A DNA stretch of 14,884 bases from Prevotella sp. CAG:1185 (GCA_000436695.1 HF992522.1:1-14884); one strand, 5' to 3'; counted from the first letter of the stretch, positions 6,484 through 14,754 are shown. Program-made: numbers and translations. The notes: generated by a model not told the origin, from the sequence alone.

Positions 6484-7716
6484 ATGAACACTGAAGAATT
6501 TATAATGCTTCACCGCAACGACGACGTGAGGACGCTCGCGCTGAAGGCTGCCGGAACCGAAGGCATCGACCTCGGCTACGCGCTCAACCAGATTGCGGGA
6601 TGGCAGACGGCACGCAAAAAGCTGCCGCAATGGGCTGCCAACAGCGGCATAAAGTATCCGCCGCACATATCAATGGAGCAGTGCTCGTCGGAACAGACGG
6701 CAACATACAAGGCAAACGTTGCGCAGAGGCTTATCAGTAAGCTGCAAGACGGCGGCGCTGATGCCGATACCGGCACCACGCTGGTTGACCTTACGGGCGG
6801 GTTCGGCGTCGACTTCTCCTACATAGCGCGCCGCTTCAGCCGTGCCGTCTACATAGAGCAGCAGAGCCATCTGTGCGACATAGCGCGCCACAACATGTCG
6901 TGCCTGAGCATAAGTCAGGCCGAAGTGATGTGCGGCGACTCTACTCAGATAATAGCAAGCATGGGCCACGTAACCATGGTATATGCCGACCCGGCGCGGC
7001 GCGACAGCCACGGGGGGCGCACTTTTGCCATAAGCGACTGCACGCCCGACATGACCACGCTAAAAGACATGCTGCTCCGTAAGGCCGACTTCATTATGAT
7101 TAAGCTCTCGCCAATGCTCGACTGGCGCAAGGCTGCCGCCGACATGGGCAGCTGCGTGGGCGAGGTGCACATAGTGTCGACGGGCAACGAGTGTAAGGAA
7201 CTGCTGCTCGTCATGTCGAAAAGATACAGCGGCATTGAGACCATATATTGCATAAACGACGACACAACGTTCGCCTTCGCGCCCGACGAAGCTGCCGCCC
7301 TGTCCCTGCCCTACGGCGCACCGTCAGACGGCGGAGACTGTGCCCAAGAGCCTGCGGCATATCTATATGAGCCTAACGCATCGCTCATGAAGGCAGGATG
7401 CTTCTCGCTAATATCACGCCGATACGGCATCAGACAGATAAGCCGCGACAGTCATCTGTTTGTATCGCCCCGCGCCGTAGCCGATTTCCCCGGCCGCCCG
7501 TTCAAGGTAAGAGCCGTTACGTCGATGAACAAGAGCGAACTCAAGAAGGCTCTCGCCGGCATTGCTAAAGCCAACATCGCCGTAAGGAATTTTCCTATGA
7601 CTGCCGACGCCCTGCGCAAGAAACTGAAACTGAAGGACGGGGGCGACACATATATCTTCGGAACGACTGAAAGCGACGGCCGACACACGCTTTTTATATG
7701 CGAAAAACAGCGCTGA
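6484..7716 (+). CDS. Class I SAM-dependent methyltransferase with THUMP-like C-terminus
   Basis: A 410-residue protein of a family common in Bacteroidetes, with a Rossmann methyltransferase core and, from memory of the family, a small ferredoxin-like segment and a THUMP-like RNA-binding domain at the C-terminus. Motif I is VDLTGGFGVD (101-110), the acidic residue at the end of beta-2 is Glu125 (YIEQQ), and YADPARRD (167-174) is the catalytic-loop motif. The N-terminal block KLPQWA...YPPHISMEQCSSEQTA..YKA is characteristic. The target is probably an RNA base, but the exact nucleotide is unknown. I chose the ATG at 6484 (MNTEEFIMLHRNDDV); ATGs at 6454 and 6475 are in frame, but the first falls within the predicted leader structure. 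It is a single-gene unit with its own promoter. Confidence 0.85.
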   Translation: MNTEEFIMLHRNDDVRTLALKAAGTEGIDLGYALNQIAGWQTARKKLPQWAANSGIKYPPHISMEQCSSEQTATYKANVAQRLISKLQDGGADADTGTTLVDLTGGFGVDFSYIARRFSRAVYIEQQSHLCDIARHNMSCLSISQAEVMCGDSTQIIASMGHVTMVYADPARRDSHGGRTFAISDCTPDMTTLKDMLLRKADFIMIKLSPMLDWRKAAADMGSCVGEVHIVSTGNECKELLLVMSKRYSGIETIYCINDDTTFAFAPDEAAALSLPYGAPSDGGDCAQEPAAYLYEPNASLMKAGCFSLISRRYGIRQISRDSHLFVSPRAVADFPGRPFKVRAVTSMNKSELKKALAGIAKANIAVRNFPMTADALRKKLKLKDGGDTYIFGTTESDGRHTLFICEKQR

Positions 7717-7764
7717 CGGGGCTTTAAAAGTTTACTTCGGCTTACCTCAAATTTTTCGTAAAGC

Positions 7765-7783
7765 ATTGATAACTAACAGCTTA
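7765..7783. repeat. Third copy of a 19-bp motif that also precedes both AAAAGG arrays
   Basis: ATTGATAACTAACAGCTTA here matches ATTGAAAATCAACCACTTA at 6110-6128 in 14 of 19 positions and is also similar to 12545-12563. It is followed by TTTAC/CTTAC-rich sequence (7797-7823), which echoes AGTTTACTTCGGCTTACC at 7729-7746. It lies about 60 bp upstream of the GH3 promoter element. Confidence 0.4.
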
Positions 7784-7842
7784 TATTTTCAATAAGTTTA
7801 CTTTTACGCTTACTTGCCGTTACATCTTATAATTTAACTTAT

Positions 7843-7850
7843 TACCTTTG
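7843..7850 (+). promoter_or_regulatory. Promoter -7 element of the GH3 gene
   Basis: TACCTTTG matches TAnnTTTG and is followed by C, as is common. The start would be near 7857, giving a leader of about 17 nt. No good TTG lies 19-21 bp upstream, so the -33 box is weak and an activator may be needed. Confidence 0.5.
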
Positions 7851-7873
7851 CACTGCAAAACAAATCTAATCTT

Positions 7874-10222
7874 ATGACAAAGAAAACCTTAATTCTATCC
7901 GCCATAGCGGCTACATGCTGCATGGGAGTAAACGGACATAACTATCCTAAATTGGGAGTAGACCCAATAGACAAAGTAATCAGCGCCATGACACTCGACG
8001 AAAAGCTCGACATGGTAATTGGTGCTGCCGGCATAGACACCGACGCATCATCAACAATAGGCAGCTCGGCTGAACGTGTTCCGGGCGCTGCCGGACAGTT
8101 AAACGCAATACCCCGCCTCGGCATCCCTGCCATCGTGGTGGCCGACGGACCCGCAGGCGTAAGAATAAACCCCACACGAGAGGGTACAAAACAGACTTTC
8201 TACTGCACCCACTTCCCCGTGGCTACAGTTGTAAGCTCTACATGGAACACTGAACTCGCCAACCAGATAGGCAAGGCCATGGGCGACGAGACACGCCACT
8301 ACGGCGTAGACGTGCTGCTGGCTCCGGCCACCAACATAATGCGCAACCCGCTCAACGGACGCAACTTTGAGTATTACTCAGAGGATCCGCTGCTCGCCGG
8401 AAAGATATGCGCGGCTGTGGTGAACGGCGTACAGAGCAACGGCGTAGGAACATCAGTTAAACATTTCGCACTGAACAACCAGGAGACCAACCGCACGAGC
8501 AATAACGTCATAGGCTCGCCGCGAACCTTCCGCGAGATATATCTTAAACCTTTCGAGATTGTTGTCAAGGAGGCGCAGCCCTGGACTATCATGACATCGT
8601 ATAACAAAATCAACGGAACAATGAGCAGCGAGCGTGCTGACCTTGTTACGGAGATTCTCCGCCACGAATGGGGATTCAACGGAATGGTGATGACCGACTG
8701 GTTTGGAGGACAATTTGCCGAAGCGCAGATGCAGGCCGGAAACGACCTGCTGATGCCCGGCAAGAAATCACAGAGGGAAGAACTCAAGAAGGCTATAGTG
8801 AACGGACACATGTCGCTGGAGATAATCGACCGCAACATACGCCACATACTCGAGTTTATAATGAAGACTCCGACGTTTAAAGGCATTGAGGCCGACAACA
8901 ATCCTGACCTCAAGGCACACGCCACCGTTACGCGAAACGCAGCAACAGAGGGCATGGTGCTGCTCAAGAACGACGGCAATGTGCTGCCGCTCGAAGGCTC
9001 AACAAAGAAGGTTGCAGTGTTCGGACGCACCGCTTACGACTTCATTGCGGGCGGAACAGGCTCGGGCGACGTTAACCATGCTTACGTGATAAGCCTCACA
9101 GAGGGACTGAAGAACGCAGGACTAAAGATTGACAAGACCGTTCAGAAGGCATACGAAAAATATATTCCGGCTGCCAAAGCCGCACAGAAGAGCGACACGG
9201 AACTCATCGGTCAGTTTATGCCGAAAAAACTTATAGACGAGATGCAGATAGCTGACGACATGCTCGCCAAGGCTGCCAAGGACAACGACATGGCGATAAT
9301 CACCATAGGAAAGACCTCGGGCGAGTTTCTCGACAGAAAGGTAAGCAGCAACTTTAACCTTACAATGGCAGAGCAGAGCATGATAAACGGCGTTTGCGAC
9401 GAGTTTCACAAGGCAGGCAAGAAGGTGGTTGTCATCCTGAATGTGTGCGGCCCCGTTGAGACGGCAAGCTGGACATCAAAGCCCGACGCGATACTCAACG
9501 TATGGCTGCCGGGACAAGAAGGCGGCAACTCTGTGGCCGACGTGCTCACCGGAAAAGAGTGTCCTTCAGGACGCCTGCCAATGACATGGCCGCTGACATA
9601 CAACGACGTGAACAACAAGGCCGACTTCCCGATGCCCGACGAGATAAGCAACGAGACGATAAGCAAGACGCTCGAAGGATTTACAGACAAGCGTACAAAC
9701 GGCTCTACACGCAACTTTGACTACACTGAATATAACGAGGGCGTGTACGTAGGCTACCGCTACTATACCACAAAGAATGTCAAGGTGGCTTATCCTTTCG
9801 GCTACGGACTGAGCTACACAACGTTCGAAAAGAGCGTTCCTGAGGCTAAAGTAAATGCCGACGGCGACATAACGGTGAAGGTTAGCGTGAAGAACGCGGG
9901 CAAGACTGCCGGCAAGGAGGTTGTTGAGGTTTATGTTTCTGCCCCCGGAAAGGACATGGACAAGCCTGCACGCGAGCTGAAAGGCTTTGCCAAGACACGC
10001 AAGCTGGCTCCGGGCGAGGCACAGACCGTGGAGATAACGATACCTTACGAGAGCCTGGCATCGTTCAACGAGAAGGACAGCCGCTGGCAGGTTGAGGGCG
10101 GAGAATACAAGGTTATGGTGGCAGACAACGCCGCCGACGCAGCTCCGCTCACTGCGACAGTAACCGAGAAGGCAGGCATCACTGAGACAGTGCGCCCATG
10201 TCTGCTGCCGGAAATGAAATAA
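7874..10222 (+). CDS. Secreted glycoside hydrolase family 3 beta-glycosidase
   Basis: A 782-residue GH3 enzyme, a retaining exo-acting beta-glucosidase or xylosidase, probably periplasmic. A signal peptide covers about 1-21 (cleavage near VNG-H). The N-terminal barrel has ADGPAGVR (90-97, substrate-binding Asp91), SVKHF (194-198) and MVMTDW with the nucleophile Asp275. The second domain (about 355-575) has MVLLKNDGNVLPL and GKTSGEFLDR, whose Glu484 is the likely acid/base. WLPGQEGGNSVADVLTG and PSGRLPMTWP are standard GH3 blocks. PFGYGLSYTTF starts the linker to a fibronectin-III-like domain (about 665-760). The missing residues in none of these blocks suggest an active enzyme. Substrate cannot be told from sequence. 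No SusC/SusD neighbours, so it is not an obvious PUL member; the nearby esterase could act on the same plant polymers. Confidence 0.95.
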   Translation: MTKKTLILSAIAATCCMGVNGHNYPKLGVDPIDKVISAMTLDEKLDMVIGAAGIDTDASSTIGSSAERVPGAAGQLNAIPRLGIPAIVVADGPAGVRINPTREGTKQTFYCTHFPVATVVSSTWNTELANQIGKAMGDETRHYGVDVLLAPATNIMRNPLNGRNFEYYSEDPLLAGKICAAVVNGVQSNGVGTSVKHFALNNQETNRTSNNVIGSPRTFREIYLKPFEIVVKEAQPWTIMTSYNKINGTMSSERADLVTEILRHEWGFNGMVMTDWFGGQFAEAQMQAGNDLLMPGKKSQREELKKAIVNGHMSLEIIDRNIRHILEFIMKTPTFKGIEADNNPDLKAHATVTRNAATEGMVLLKNDGNVLPLEGSTKKVAVFGRTAYDFIAGGTGSGDVNHAYVISLTEGLKNAGLKIDKTVQKAYEKYIPAAKAAQKSDTELIGQFMPKKLIDEMQIADDMLAKAAKDNDMAIITIGKTSGEFLDRKVSSNFNLTMAEQSMINGVCDEFHKAGKKVVVILNVCGPVETASWTSKPDAILNVWLPGQEGGNSVADVLTGKECPSGRLPMTWPLTYNDVNNKADFPMPDEISNETISKTLEGFTDKRTNGSTRNFDYTEYNEGVYVGYRYYTTKNVKVAYPFGYGLSYTTFEKSVPEAKVNADGDITVKVSVKNAGKTAGKEVVEVYVSAPGKDMDKPARELKGFAKTRKLAPGEAQTVEITIPYESLASFNEKDSRWQVEGGEYKVMVADNAADAAPLTATVTEKAGITETVRPCLLPEMK

Positions 10223-10240
10223 TCCGGCCGACTGGCTGAA

Positions 10241-10328
10241 CGCAACAATCGTTTGATTTTAACGCAACAATCATTCGGGTTTAGCGTAAAATTCGTTCGG
10301 TTTAAATGGAACAATCATTCAGTAAATA
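10241..10328. repeat. Tandem array with 22-bp period (4 units), CGCAACAATCATTCGG type
   Basis: Units start at 10241, 10263, 10285 and 10307. Units 1 and 2 begin CGCAACAATC; units 2 and 3 share a TTCGGGTTTA-like end; unit 4 (TGGAACAATCATTC) is closest to unit 2. The array starts 18 bp after the GH3 stop. Its sequence is unrelated to the AAAAGG arrays, but the spacing is identical. Confidence 0.78.
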
Positions 10329-10390
10329 ACTCTTCATAACAAAACAATTCAACAACATGGCCCAAACGGGCCGATGCAGGAGAAGGAAAA

Positions 10391-10414
10391 TGGTGCGGCA
10401 AGTCAGCCGCACCA
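10391..10414 (+). terminator. GC-rich hairpin in the GH3-esterase gap
   Basis: TGGTGCGGC (10391-10399) pairs with GCCGCACCA (10406-10414) around AAGTCA. A smaller GGCCC-AAAC-GGGCC hairpin (10359-10372) precedes it. There is no U-run, so this may be an RNA 3'-end stem for the GH3 message rather than a classical terminator. Confidence 0.4.
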
Positions 10415-10454
10415 ACCTACTCTGCAAAATCGCCACAGGCTTTTTGACATTCAA

Positions 10455-10674
10455 AAGGCAACAAGGCACATAACAGAATGCCGTGTTTAATACGACAGGA
10501 CACGGCAAGACACACTGCAAGACACGGCAAGGCGCAAATAAAAATGGCGCATGGCGCAACATGGAAAAACACATACAGCAAGGAGAAAAAACACTGAAGA
10601 GAAAAAGGAAAAACACTTGAAGCAAACAGGAACATGGATTATCACAGCAGACAAGGACATCTGTAGGCACGGCA
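10455..10674. repeat. Long degenerate tandem array with 22-bp period (about 10 units)
   Basis: In register at 22 bp: GACACGGCAAG occurs at 10499 and 10521, and AAAAACAC at 10565, 10587 and 10609, the last two units ending AGG. In the same phase, units at 10455, 10477, 10543, 10631 and 10653 all begin AA and are otherwise more diverged. The stretch is A-rich and purine-rich on the + strand and holds no credible gene, although the minus strand is open for about 200 codons because stops are rare. It fills most of the GH3-esterase gap. Confidence 0.6.
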
Positions 10675-10812
10675 TGACATAAGAACAGGGATGAAAGAGG
10701 CATACACCTGCATGACTGCAACATACGGACACAATGGTAAAGGCTGCGCATCAGGCATATTTTTTGCTGCATGAAAAACGTGAATAATACAAATGTTAAA
10801 CATAAAATAATC

Positions 10813-12417
10813 ATGAAGAAACTGTTTATATCGCTCGCGCTGGCACTGATAACACTGACAGCAGGAGCACAGGGGCCGAGGGTAAAGACGGCCGAAGGAG
10901 TGATTGAAGGCACTTACGAATCAGGAATAAAGGTGTTTAAGGGCGTGCCCTTTGCACAGCCGCCCATAGGTGAGCTGCGCTGGAAGGCTCCGCAGCCCGT
11001 AAAGGCATGGAGCGGCGTGAGGTCTGCCAAAGAGTTCGGACCTAACCCTATGCAGCTAAATCCGTATGGAGACATGAACTTCGGCACCGACAAAAGAAGC
11101 GAAGACTGCCTCTATCTGAACATCTGGACACCGGCAAAGACGATGAACGAAAAGCTGCCTGTGCTGATTTACTTCAACGGCGGCGGACTGATTGCAGGCT
11201 CAGGCAGCGAGCCACGCTATGCAGGAGCCTCTATGGCGCGCAACGGAATAATATCTATCACGGCAAACTATCGTGAGGGAATATTCGGATTTTTTGCTCA
11301 TCCAGAACTATCTAAGGAGACTTCTTACAAAGGCTCGGGCAACTACGGATTCATGGATCAGGTGGCTGCCATAAGATGGGTGAAGGACAACATTGCTGCG
11401 TTTGGCGGCGACCCTGAGAGAATAACTATCGTAGGCGAGTCGGCAGGCTCTGCTTCTGTAAGCGCGCTGATGGCATCACCGCTGTGCAAGGGACTGTTCG
11501 CTCAGGCAATGGGCTCAAGCGCTTCAGTGATAGGATATGGCAAGATAGCAACACTGAAGGAAGGCGAAAAGGCCGGAAAGAAAACCATGAAGGCCATAGG
11601 ATGCAAGTCGATTGAGGAGATGAGGGCTATGCCTGCGGAAGAACTGCTAAAGAAATCTGCCACAAGCAACATGACAAAAATGTATAACATCGACGGATAC
11701 TTCTTCACAGAGCAGCCGGAAGAGACATTCAAGAACGGCAGGCAGACAAAAGTGCCATTGCTCATCGGATGGAACTCTACCGAAGCTCCCATAACATTCC
11801 TGCTTGGAAAGAACCCCATGACCATCGCTTCGGTAAAGAAAGCAATAACCCCGCGCTTCGGCAAGGACACCGATAAGGTGATGGAGGCTTACGGACTGAA
11901 GACTGATGCCGACGTTGCATCACTGCCGGGAGCACGCCTCGCTGCAGATATGTTTGTTGGTTTCTCAACATGGAAATGGTGCGACATGCACGAAAAGACA
12001 GGCGGACAGCCCGTTTACCGCTATCTGTACTGTCACCCGAGACCTGCCATGCGCAACGCCGACATGGTGCCGGGACTTGCAGGAGGAGTGCAGAAGAAGA
12101 CCGAGGAGAACAAAAACGCTCTGAAGGTTACTGGCGCCGTTCACTCTGCCGACATTGAGTATGCCATGGGCACCCTGCCTACTAACCGCGTGTACGACTG
12201 GCAGCCTGAGGACTTCACCGTGTCGGACATATTCCAGGGCTTCTATCTCAACTTCGTGAAGACAGGCAATCCTAACGGACTCGGCCTGCCCGAATGGACT
12301 CCGATTAACGGACAGCAGACTCCGTCGGTTATGCAGATTGGCGTCAACTCTTACATGAAGAGCGACGCACAGCTCGAAAACATATATCACACGGTTGATT
12401 CCGTGATATGGAAATAA
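10813..12417 (+). CDS. Secreted type-B carboxylesterase (alpha/beta hydrolase)
   Basis: A 534-residue carboxylesterase of the cholinesterase-like family, expected to hydrolyse carboxylic esters outside the cytoplasm. The ATG at 10813 is chosen because it gives a normal signal peptide (MKKLFISLALALITLTAGA, cleavage before QG); an in-frame ATG at 10771 would add 14 residues before it. Blocks: VFKGVPFAQPPIGELRWKAP (41-60), SEDCLYLNIWTP (96-107), oxyanion loop YFNGGGL (120-126), nucleophile elbow GESAGS with Ser210, probable acid Glu324 (WNSTEA) and catalytic His444 (GAVHSADIEY). The oxyanion segment is NGGG where HGGG is usual. Substrate unknown; in gut or oral Bacteroidales, removal of acyl groups from plant or host glycans is one possibility. 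It follows GH3 after a long repeat-filled gap and no strong promoter is visible; TATTTTTTG at 10758 is a weak candidate. Confidence 0.92.
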   Translation: MKKLFISLALALITLTAGAQGPRVKTAEGVIEGTYESGIKVFKGVPFAQPPIGELRWKAPQPVKAWSGVRSAKEFGPNPMQLNPYGDMNFGTDKRSEDCLYLNIWTPAKTMNEKLPVLIYFNGGGLIAGSGSEPRYAGASMARNGIISITANYREGIFGFFAHPELSKETSYKGSGNYGFMDQVAAIRWVKDNIAAFGGDPERITIVGESAGSASVSALMASPLCKGLFAQAMGSSASVIGYGKIATLKEGEKAGKKTMKAIGCKSIEEMRAMPAEELLKKSATSNMTKMYNIDGYFFTEQPEETFKNGRQTKVPLLIGWNSTEAPITFLLGKNPMTIASVKKAITPRFGKDTDKVMEAYGLKTDADVASLPGARLAADMFVGFSTWKWCDMHEKTGGQPVYRYLYCHPRPAMRNADMVPGLAGGVQKKTEENKNALKVTGAVHSADIEYAMGTLPTNRVYDWQPEDFTVSDIFQGFYLNFVKTGNPNGLGLPEWTPINGQQTPSVMQIGVNSYMKSDAQLENIYHTVDSVIWK

Positions 12418-12418
12418 T

Positions 12419-12449
12419 CCTCCGGCACGATAAAACATACCTGCCGAGG
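12419..12449 (+). terminator. Hairpin directly after the carboxylesterase gene
   Basis: CCTCCGGCA (12419-12427) pairs with TGCCGAGG (12442-12449) with one bulged base, starting 2 bp after the stop. A second nested structure follows: ATGTGCCA/TGGCACAT (12464-12471, 12503-12510) enclosing ATGCC-CAAA-GGCAT. U-runs are absent. Confidence 0.45.
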
Positions 12450-12564
12450 AACTATAAAAACGGATGTGCCACAATGCCCAAAGGCATATAAAAAACTACG
12501 ATTGGCACATGACGCGAAACGAAAAACAGGTAAAAGGGTAAAAGATTGATAATCAGACATTTAC

Positions 12565-12674
12565 ACAAAGGCCTTCTTTCACGCTGCGAAAGGTGGCCTT
12601 TTAGCTTGTAAAAGATGCCCTTTTGGAACGCAAAAGGCGGCCTTTCGCAACATGAAAGACCGCCTTTTACATTT
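12565..12674. repeat. Tandem array with 22-bp period (5 units), AAAAGGTGGCCTTTT core
   Basis: Units start at 12565, 12587, 12609, 12631 and 12653. Units 2-5 carry GAAAGGTGGCCTTTT, AAAAGATGCCCTTTT, AAAAGGCGGCCTTTC and GAAAGACCGCCTTTT; unit 1 is degenerate. Core and period are the same as at 6141-6228. The flanks are also similar: ATTGATAATCAGACATTTA at 12545 resembles 6110-6128 (15 of 19), and CTGTAATTATTTTTCA at 12722 resembles 6266-6281 (12 of 16). It lies between the convergent esterase and regulator genes. Confidence 0.88.
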
Positions 12675-12806
12675 TGCCCCTTATGAGGCTGTTATGCAGG
12701 GGATGTGAATATAAGTTTAATCTGTAATTATTTTTCATAATGAAGACGCGCTGACCATAACATCTCGCGGCACGGATTGCGCCACTAAAAGACACCGGCG
12801 CAGACC

Positions 12807-13874
12807 TTAATCCTTTGAATACATACGCGCAACGGTCGCGGCAAAATCCTTCTCGGGTATGCAGGCGCAATGGCGAACGCGCAGACGGTAATTATAGATG
12901 GTCTGCGGCGAATAGTGAAGAAACTCGGCAATGCTCACGCTGTCGGTTATGCCGAGGCTCACGAGGGCATAGATGCGAAGCTCAGGTGACAGTCCGTCGC
13001 CTGCCGGAACGAACCTGTTGCGCGCCTCGGGACGCAGAAGCGCCGTGAAGCGCTCTATGAAGTCGGGATGTACAGACATGAACCATTTGTCGAAAGAAGC
13101 GTACAGCGAGGCTATAAACGGCCCTGAGCAGCCATCCTGAAGAGCCTTGCGCGCCTTGGCCGACTGGCCTGCAACAATCATGTTGGCCGTGGTCTTACAG
13201 AACTTGTCAACCTCGTTGATATAGTCGGACATCATCACAAACGAGTCGAGCGACATGGCATTGCGACTCAACAGCACGTTCTCCATCTGCTCCTTGGTCT
13301 GCGTTATCTCATCGAGCGACGAGCGCAGGCGACTGTTGCTGCCCATGGCGCGGTCGAGCTCGGCCTTATGACGTCCTGAACGCCGCATGAACACATACAC
13401 CAGCACAGCCGACATGGCCACCAGGACAGCAAGCAGGGCGATGATTATAAACACGTTGCGGTTAACACGCTGCTGCATGTTCATATAGTCGGAGATGATT
13501 ATTGAGCTTGCGTTCACTATGTCGAAACTGCGCGCCTTGTCCTTATAGTCCTTCGCCATATTGATGCTTTCAAGGGCATATTCAACGGCGCGGCGGCTGT
13601 TCTTGTCGACATATTTAGTGTGAAGCAGCGTGATGAGCGACGACGCCTCTCGGTTGCCCGACATGATGTCGTTGGCAGCCGAGAGTATAAGATAGTGGCA
13701 AGCCTCGTCCTCCCTGCCATATATCGTGCAGCTCTTTGCCATGATATAATAGAGCATGGCGGCCTGAATAGACGGCACCGGAGTATCCTTAAGCCTGCGG
13801 GCTATGCGGTTGCGCAGGTCGGCATTGGTGCACATGCCCTCGTAATAGTCGGTTATCCAGCTATCGGCAGGCAT
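12807..13874 (-). pseudogene. DUF6377-like membrane regulator, C-terminal part after an in-frame stop
   Basis: Open for 355 codons from an internal ATG. It continues the reading frame of the upstream 192-codon piece, from which it is separated only by TAA and five codons. It holds the end of a helical, TPR-like sensor region (1-135), one membrane segment (about 141-163, VFIIIALLAVLVAMSAVLVYV), a probable coiled coil (about 168-205) and a C-terminal region ending in SLGITDSVSIAEFLHYSPQTIYNYRLRVR. That last segment looks like a LuxR-type helix-turn-helix and is typical of DUF6377 proteins. A membrane-bound transcription regulator is the likely role. Without the upstream half it has no signal peptide and half a sensor domain, so it is probably not functional if the stop is real. 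Translation restart at the ATG 15 bp after the stop cannot be excluded. Confidence 0.8.
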
Positions 13875-13889
13875 ATACGCCCCATATCT

Positions 13890-14468
13890 TTACCACAGCC
13901 ACGGCATAGGCATTGAGCCCATTCTGGTGAACACGTTGCCGTTTGACGGGTCGGACACGAACATCCTGACACGCAGCTCATACTGCATCATAACCATGGC
14001 CACACGCTGGCGCAACGACGGCGGAAAGTTCTCTATGGGCGGAAGACTGCGGACTATGCTGTCGGCAACGAAAAAACTGCCCTGAAGGGTGGTGATGTAG
14101 AGCATGTCGATGTCTGCGAGCATGCTCTCCTCAACAAGTCCGGCGCGCTCGGCTGTACGCTTGCACAGGCGGACGTAGACAAGGGCCGAGTCGGAACTGA
14201 ACTTCTTATATTCCTCAAACATGTGCCTGTAGTATGTGTAGCGTTCAATGTCGTTTGAGAAAGGGCCGTGGTTTGCCCCTTCAAGAATTGCGTTCTGGCG
14301 CGCTGCCATATACTTGTCAGCATTGGCAACAACAGTGTCGAGCATGGCAAAGTCGCGCTCAAGATTGAAAGCGCCTGATGCCGACGGTGCCGAAATAAGC
14401 ACTGCAAGTATAACAAGTCGGATAAAAACGGGCAGCGACACGTGGCTTAACGGAAACTGACGGGACAT
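13890..14468 (-). pseudogene. DUF6377-like membrane regulator, N-terminal part truncated by TAA
   Basis: 192 codons ending at TAA (13892-13890). A hydrophobic signal segment lies at about 13-32, with likely cleavage at ASG-AF. Alpha-helical, TPR-like sequence follows (LERDFAMLDTVVANADKYM, then RYTYYRHMFEEYKKFSSDSALVYVRLC). This matches the start of DUF6377 proteins, which run to about 540-560 residues; adding the in-frame downstream piece gives 553 codons in total, the expected size. A promoter element sits upstream on the same strand. The simplest reading is one gene, 14468 to 12807, with a nonsense codon at position 193 (PWLW-stop-RYGAY). A sequencing error or two separate genes are the alternatives. 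Confidence 0.78.
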
Positions 14469-14557
14469 GGTGCAGAATATAAAAAATTAAACTTTTAACT
14501 GAATACGACGGACAAACCGCTGACTGACAATGCCGCAACATGGCAGTAATGGGTTTA

Positions 14558-14565
14558 CAAAGATA
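14558..14565 (-). promoter_or_regulatory. Promoter -7 element of the DUF6377-like gene
   Basis: TATCTTTG on the minus strand is a perfect TAnnTTTG match, about 90 bp upstream of the ATG at 14468. A TTTTTG at 14594-14589 (spacer 23) could be the -33 box. Confidence 0.5.
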
Positions 14566-14653
14566 GCATATATTTGGACAACATGAAACAAAAATGGCAT
14601 GATTTAGCTATAATTTATAAATATAGCTGCTGCCGCAAACACCGACAACACAC

Positions 14654-14697
14654 ACATAAAGGCGGCTGTAAAGACCGCGAGACCGGGCTTTAAAGAC
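14654..14697. repeat. Weak 22-bp repeat pair
   Basis: Read on the minus strand, GTCTTTAAAGCC (from 14697) and GTCTTTACAGCC (from 14675) are 22 bp apart. Neighbouring 22-bp blocks are only faintly similar. It may be the remnant of another array, or chance. Confidence 0.35.
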
Positions 14698-14754
14698 AAT
14701 AAAACGCGGCACCATGGAGCCACACGGCTGCCGGGAATGGCCGCAGGAGCCATT

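Noticed and set aside
10302..10913. 203-codon minus-strand frame, Cys/Phe/Leu-rich, in the GH3-esterase gap
   Set aside because: It is the complement of the A-rich 22-bp array, where stops are rare on the minus strand; it has no domain and overlaps the esterase signal peptide.
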